DNA from: Setophaga petechia
Lineage: Eukaryota; Chordata; Aves; Passeriformes; Parulidae
Direction: 5' to 3'
NCBI GenBank assembly: GCA_024362935.1
Contig: JANCRA010000028.1
Location: forward strand, 2,702,501 to 2,766,500
Length of the DNA stretch: 64,000 bases
Shown here: positions 59,041 to 64,000 of the stretch, piece after piece
Layout of the letters: every line of letters begins with the position of its first letter
How positions within the stretch are numbered: the stretch's first letter is position 1
Notes under the pieces: generated by a model
Database searches by the model: none
Told to the model about the DNA's origin: nothing
The model's input: only the letters and a program-made list of their open reading frames with translations
Translations under genes and position numbers: made by a program

Positions 59041-59158
59041 CAAACCTGAATTCATGGCTCCTCTCCACCAGCAACCTTAAAGAGAATTCATGGCTGAATT
59101 CTCTTTAGAATTCAAACCTGAATTCATGGCTCCTCTCCACCAGCAACCTTAAAGAGAA
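59041..59158. repeat. 46-bp direct repeat enclosing a 13-bp perfect hairpin
   Basis: The 46-bp segment starting caaacctgaattcatggctc occurs at 59041-59086 and 59113-59158. Between and overlapping them, 59078-59090 (taaagagaattca) and 59095-59107 (tgaattctcttta) form a perfect inverted repeat with a 4-nt loop. Confidence 0.96.
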
Positions 59159-59584
59159 AAATCTCCTGTTTTTAAATGCAAGAACTCTGCCTCTGTTGTG
59201 GAATCCATGAGCCACTGTGAGGTCCAGATCCAGCACTGCTGCTCTGAGGCAACCACCACCCTGCTGAGGTAAATACCAGTGAAAAAGCCAGCATTTAAAC
59301 TATCTGTCCAAGGCAGCAGGCAGGCAGAGGACACAGAAGCCAGCAAGAGGCAAAAAACCCCACAGAATCAAATTTATTAGTAATGTGACTTCTCACTGAG
59401 GACCACTGTAGGCTTTAATGGACACTGACACACTGACACTCCAGTGGACTAATCAAGACTAAGGAGCTAGCCCAAAACAGAGGGGACTTCTGCTTCCTTT
59501 TGTTCATTTGTAAGGACCATCTCAGCTAAGTAAACCAGCCAAAAATCCAGCACAAACAGCAGCACACAGAAGAACAATACACTG

Positions 59585-59800
59585 AGAATGAGAAGGATGA
59601 GCAGGGTGTCAAGTGTGCACCTCGAAGTCCTCATTGAAGGAACAGGGAAGGTAAAAACAAGGACAGGTCACAGATCCACAGGAAATGGCAGGAAATGGAG
59701 GATGAGCAGAAAATAAAATGATTGGAGAAACAAAAAACATGAAGAAAAATATGTGATGAACACAGAGGAACTGTAAGTCACTGCAGGAGGCTGAGAAGGG
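59585..59800. repeat. Dispersed low-copy repeat, copy 2
   Basis: Counterpart of 57590-57800 with a small insertion (gaagtcct) and a tandem ggcaggaaat duplication. Confidence 0.8.
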
Positions 59801-60963
59801 CTTAGCACCTTCCTAGAGGCAATACAAACCTCCACTTGCTTACACAAATTACAAACCTCTACCTCTGACACAGATTTCAGGCAGAGGAAGGTTCCACGTG
59901 GACTGAGAAGCAGGAAGGCAGCACCTCCCAGAGCTCCCCAGCTCAGAGCAGGCAGGGCTGTCTCCCACCCCTGCAGAACAGGAGCAAACTCCTTGGAGCA
60001 GAACCCCTTCAGAGGTTCTCTCCCAGATTTGCCCTGAACCAGGACAGCTTTCCTTCCATCTCCATGAAGCAGTTGAGACCAGATCCTGTCAGCAGGACAA
60101 GCCAGGGCTTTTTCTTCCTTTTCCCAGAAGTGGATCATGAAGTGCTTTCCTCCTCAGTGAATCCCACCTGGAAGCACTCACACATCCTTGCTCTGTGAAG
60201 CCTCTGCTTTCTGCTTTTGGATTTTACCAGCCATGAAACTGCAGTGCCCAACACTCTCCCTTCACCACAGGCTGAAGTGTCATCCCAGCAGAGGAGGATT
60301 TGCTCCTTGTGGTGCCACAAAACTTTATCACCTCTTTTGTGGGATGCTAAAGGGATCTGGGGGATCACAGACCCGATGAAAGGGGAGTACCCAGTTAACA
60401 CACTTCCTACTGTGCTTTTAGCCAATTCTACAGGGGGGAAAAAAGGCATTTTTAAGCTCTGGCAGCTGCCAGTTCTTACTTGACAAACTATTTGCAGGTA
60501 TGGCAAAATGTATCACTGCCTTGCTAGGAACATCTTGTAAGCACTCACTTTCTAACTCAATATATGAGCAGATTTCCAGCTTCCAAATTCATTTTGCTAC
60601 TCCTCACAGACAGACTTACTAGATTTCCTTTCTTTCCTCCATTCAACCCCATGAAATGTGCAGTACTTTAAAACACCAGCACTTATTATTAAATTTTAAG
60701 TGTATGGTAACTAGAGATGTATAAAAGAGAGTTTTAAAGAGTCTCTCCAAAACAAAGCACTACATTTTTCTATGCCATTTGATAACTATGTGAACCATCA
60801 AGCATTTAAGCCTTGGCTGTAATTTCAGAAGAGCTACATATAAAACCTTATTTACAACTGGGTCTTTCCTTTCTCTTTCCCCACTGAGTCATCCTGGTCT
60901 GTTTAGTCCTTAGAGGGGCTTTGCATGAGAGACAGCATTGAAAATGCATTATTTCAAAAAGAA

Positions 60964-61262
60964 AGATATATAATATTTCTTATCTATATATATCTATATC
61001 TATCTATCTATCTATCTATATATATATATATATATAAGATTTATATAAATTTTATATCTACAATATATATTGTTGTCTCCTATAATATATGTGGTTTATA
61101 TTATAGATATTTTACATATTATATAAATTATATTATATATTATATATATTTATATGTTTTTAATATCTATAATATATATTTTATATATATGTATTACATA
61201 TATTAGGTTTTATACACACACACACACATGTATCTATTTTTGTATATATATACATACAAAAA
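60964..61262. repeat. AT-rich microsatellite field: (tatc)n, (ta)n, (ca)n
   Basis: Begins with tatc tetranucleotides, then a pure TA run near 61017-61037, a long imperfect AT stretch, a (ca) run near 61213-61229, and more TA. Open frames rich in Tyr/Ile are artefacts. Confidence 0.96.
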
Positions 61263-61839
61263 ACACATAAGCCATAAGTCTGTACTCATTCATACCATGA
61301 GTCCTGCCAGGCAAAACCAGAAAAAGATACTGAAATGAACTTTTCATACAAATCACTGGAAAAGAGACCAGAGTCACAACATTGCCTAGTGCAGGTTCCA
61401 AAAAGGAGCCTCATCAGAGTAATCATTTCCCAATATGGACCTGTGTGTAAACCACTAACAGTGGGGGTTTTAACACTGATTAATTTACTATGTGCCATAC
61501 AAAGTGTATTTATCTTGTTGTCTCTGGTACATTATTAGAAGCCACACATCCAGCTTCATATGCTGTGTCTGATCTCAGAGATCACAGGCTAGAAATGCTG
61601 TATCAGTGATGGACACACACCCCCCTTGTGACTTGGTGATGTTTAGGGACCTCCATTTCACCCATCAGCAGATAAGCTCAGCACCAGAAGCACAAACTTG
61701 CAACTTAAACTGGAAAAACCAATTTTTGGACAAGGAACCACAACAGCCAAACTTTGCAGGGGGCCAAGAAGAGCAGAGATCCCTGGAGATGGACCTGTGC
61801 AGTGCCAGCCCCCTGGTCAAAACACCTGGGATGGGGTGC

Positions 61840-62254
61840 TGAGGGTTCAGTGAGTGATGCCTTGTGAAGGCTGACCTAGAACAGAGACTGCATGGATTAA
61901 AGAATAAAGTAGGTGTGTGGGTATGACAGTCTGGTCAGAGAGAGAAAGCTAGATGAGCTTTCCTATGAATCTGGGAAATTTTAGGGAGGCAGAGAGAAAG
62001 AATGGCAAACAAATGGTAAACTGTCTGGAGGTGGTGTTTTGAACAAGCTGGTTTTCTCATTTATTTTACCAAAGGGTGTCTTCATTATAACTTCTGTGTG
62101 GTTTTTTTTCATACTGTAAGTTAATAAAGTTCTTTCCTTTATTCCTAAGCTGGAGCCTGCTTTGCTCTATTTTCTGGTCACATCTCACTGCAGACACTAG
62201 GGAGAATGTATTTTCATGGGGGCACTGGCATTGTGCCATCATCAAACCATGACA
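61840..62254 (+). mobile_element. ERVL-type LTR, 3' part
   Basis: The 3' end is typical: aagttaataaagttctttcc (polyadenylation signal), ctggagcctgctttgctcta, tctcactgcagacactaggg, catgggggcactggcattgtgcca, ending accatgaca. The left edge is unresolved and may lie as far left as 61.6 kb. No 5-bp target-site duplication could be confirmed. Confidence 0.75.
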
Positions 62255-62407
62255 TTAGCCAGTCACATGATTAATGTGTTGATTAAATGTCCAATCAGGT
62301 CCACCTGTATCAGGACAGTGTATTAAAGAAGGGGTTCCAATAAACTCCAGCCTTTTAGCCTGACCTAGAGTCTGTGTCACTCACCCATTCCTGACTCAGC
62401 AGTGACA
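62255..62407 (+). mobile_element. 3' fragment of a second LTR
   Basis: Contains gtgtattaaagaaggggttc, ccaataaactccagcctttt, and gtctgtgtcactcacc, ending agcagtgaca. This is the R-U5 layout of an avian ERV LTR. Its 5' part is missing or lies beyond the ERVL LTR that abuts it. Confidence 0.6.
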
Positions 62408-62444
62408 GAGGGATTTATTAGGAAATCTCATGGGATCCACCTTG

Positions 62445-62850
62445 TGTGGTGCTGTTTGCAGGTCCCCAGGACAAGGGAAGAGATGAGAATCTTCACCCCA
62501 TGTTTCAGAAGGCTGATTTATTATTTTATGATAGATATTATATTAAAAGAAATTTATATACTAAAACTACACTAAAGAAAGAGAAAAAGGATTTCATCAG
62601 AAGGCTAGCAAAGAAAGGAAAGAATGATAAAATCTTGTGACTGACCAGAGTCCTGACACAGCTGGACCTGTGATTGGTCATCAAATAGAAACAATTCACA
62701 TAAGACCAATCAAAGATGCACCTGTTGGTAAACCATCTTCAGACCAAATTCCACAGCCATCAGATACATTATTGTGTACATTATTGCTTCTGAGGCTTCT
62801 CAGGAGAAAAATCCTAGTGAAAGGATTTTTCAGAAAACATGTCAGTGACA
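62445..62850 (-). mobile_element. Solo LTR, family A, minus orientation, 406 bp
   Basis: Family A on the plus strand: cagaaggctgatttattatt, ggatttcatcagaaggctag, gaccagagtcctgacacagc, and ggatttttcagaaaacatg, ending gtgaca. The 6-bp target-site duplication ACCTTG is perfect (62439-62444 and 62851-62856). Confidence 0.93.
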
Positions 62851-62859
62851 ACCTTGGGC

Positions 62860-64000
62860 AGCACAAGAGCCCAGCCAGGGCTGCACCCCAGGTGAACCCA
62901 GAATGGTCACAAAATGCATGACCAGTCATGGGGTCTCTCACTTTTATAAGTTCTACTCCATTTGCATATTGGAGTTAATTGCCCAGTTACAACTTCAGGT
63001 TATGAAGTCCCATCCTTGTTTTTCTCTCTCCAGCCCACGGTGTTTGTGCTCTTGGGCCTGAGATTTGGATCATTTGTCCTTGGTGCTCAGCTGGAGCAGG
63101 AATTGTTTTGTCTCCCTGCTCTGTGCACAGAGCTCACCATCCCCTATATGAAGCCCAGACCCACACACTGAAGCAGCACAGAATGTGAAAAATACAAAAG
63201 CTGAACCTGAGGCACCGTGAGCGCTGCTCTGCACGGAGGCACCGCTCAGCAGCAGCGCTGTGCAGGCTGGGGAGAGGCACCTCCTGTAAATGTCACTGGG
63301 TTTCTAAAGGTTAAGTAAGCATCCTGAGAAAGGCCTTCGTGCTCCTGTGCTCCACCTCAGTGCAGGCTGATAAAGGATTATTGAAAAAGGGAGAAAAAAA
63401 GCCTGCAAACAGATAAAAAGCTCATGGGTTGGTGCTGAACAATTGAATTTTTCTGTGCCCAGCTACAGTAGTAGATTACCAATGGCAGATTTACCATGAT
63501 TAATTATTAGAGCAAAGTATTAAAGACTGTTTTGCTTAATTAACAAACTCATTTACCGATGAGTGTTAATTCATATACATAACTGTTTTTAAAATTATGG
63601 CAGCTTCCCTTGGAGTGCCCTCTGAAACATCTGCCCTTGAGGTCAGAATTAGTGACAGCTGTGGGGACACCAGCAGCTCAGTGAGCCAGGCTGGAAACAA
63701 ACCCCAAAACTTGGTGAGAGCTCTGTGCTGTACCATGAGCTCTGTTACTGCTGTTATTTGAAGGGAAACAGACTGGAAAAGCAAGAACCAAGAAACAGGG
63801 AAGCCCAGGAAGGACAGCCCCAGCTGGACACTCTCCTGCAGGCTCAGTGCAGAACACCAGCACCTTCTTCCCTCATGACCAGGAGTTTGGTGTGGTCACA
63901 CACAGCACCCAGGGTGAGAAAGCTGCCTTTGGAAGGGGGGAGGACAAACCTCCATACTCTGTCTGCCCTCCCTCCCCACAACTCTGGCAGCTCCCTGCCA
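62860..64000. other. Intronic sequence, candidate conserved element
   Basis: Mostly unique. 63430-63600 is AT-rich with TAAT/TTAATTAA motifs and no repeat signature. 63200-63260 is locally CpG-containing. No AUTS2 exon 1 sequence is present. Confidence 0.4.

Larger units (their letters stand above)
58460..60960. other. Intronic sequence with short local duplications
   Basis: Holds the 46-bp direct repeat with hairpin at 59.04-59.16 kb and the second copies of two low-copy repeats. Otherwise nothing recognised. Confidence 0.42.
22075..64000 (-). other. AUTS2: AUTS2 intron 1 (partial)
   Basis: All sequence 5' of the exon on the minus strand. Exon 1 (start codon, arginine-rich N-terminus, GC-rich promoter) was not seen and should lie beyond base 64000. 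This 42 kb carries most of the LTRs and minisatellites listed below. Confidence 0.78.

Noticed and set aside
60925..61206. 93-codon Tyr/Ile-rich open frame
   Set aside because: Lies in the TA/TATC microsatellite field.

Overview
This window looks like intronic vertebrate DNA from a songbird (passerine). The evidence is truncated CR1 LINE 3' ends, a dense population of short solo retroviral LTRs (most with intact 6-bp target-site duplications), GC-rich minisatellites, and one recognisable coding exon. There is no bacterial or viral gene organisation. I found no tRNA, rRNA or CRISPR array.

The one coding feature I trust is a 210-bp, phase-0 internal exon on the minus strand at 21865-22074, with a good acceptor and donor. 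Its 70 codons match the second coding exon of AUTS2 (activator of transcription and developmental regulator; a partner of non-canonical PRC1 in neurons). AUTS2 is one of the largest vertebrate genes and its first introns are hundreds of kb long in mammals. That fits 64 kb holding a single exon: 22075-64000 is the upstream intron (intron 1 by human numbering) and 1-21864 is the downstream intron (intron 2). Exons 1 and 3 were not found.

Layout. (1) 1-21.8 kb, intron 2: mostly unique AT-rich sequence, a probable LTR near 1.6 kb, a 1.5-kb cluster of CR1 copies at 4.2-5.7 kb (two facing copies separated by a purine tract and a small CpG-rich block with a CTCF-like motif), a compound GC-rich minisatellite at 17.6-18.3 kb, and homeodomain-rich candidate non-coding elements. 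(2) 21.9-22.1 kb: the AUTS2 exon. (3) 22.1-64 kb, intron 1: minisatellites at 26.6, 28.05, 28.4, 32.7-33.7 (higher-order), 36.1 and 46.4 kb; LTRs at 27.7, 30.8, 38.4, 40.0, 40.9, 43.3, 45.3, 48.7/49.1 (nested), 50.0, 58.1, 61.8 and 62.4 kb; an ancient MIR-type SINE at 44.0 kb; a 258-bp direct duplication at 54.3/54.8 kb; and an AT microsatellite field at 61 kb.

Several open reading frames of 200-400 codons come from minisatellites whose unit is a multiple of three, or from purine tracts, and are not genes. Nothing here amounts to a new multi-gene system. The best leads are structural and regulatory: the facing CR1 pair around a CpG/CTCF-like core, a dyad-rich candidate enhancer at 25.8 kb, the nested LTR pair at 48.7-49.4 kb, the higher-order minisatellite at 33 kb, and a perfect hairpin lying inside a direct repeat at 59.1 kb.
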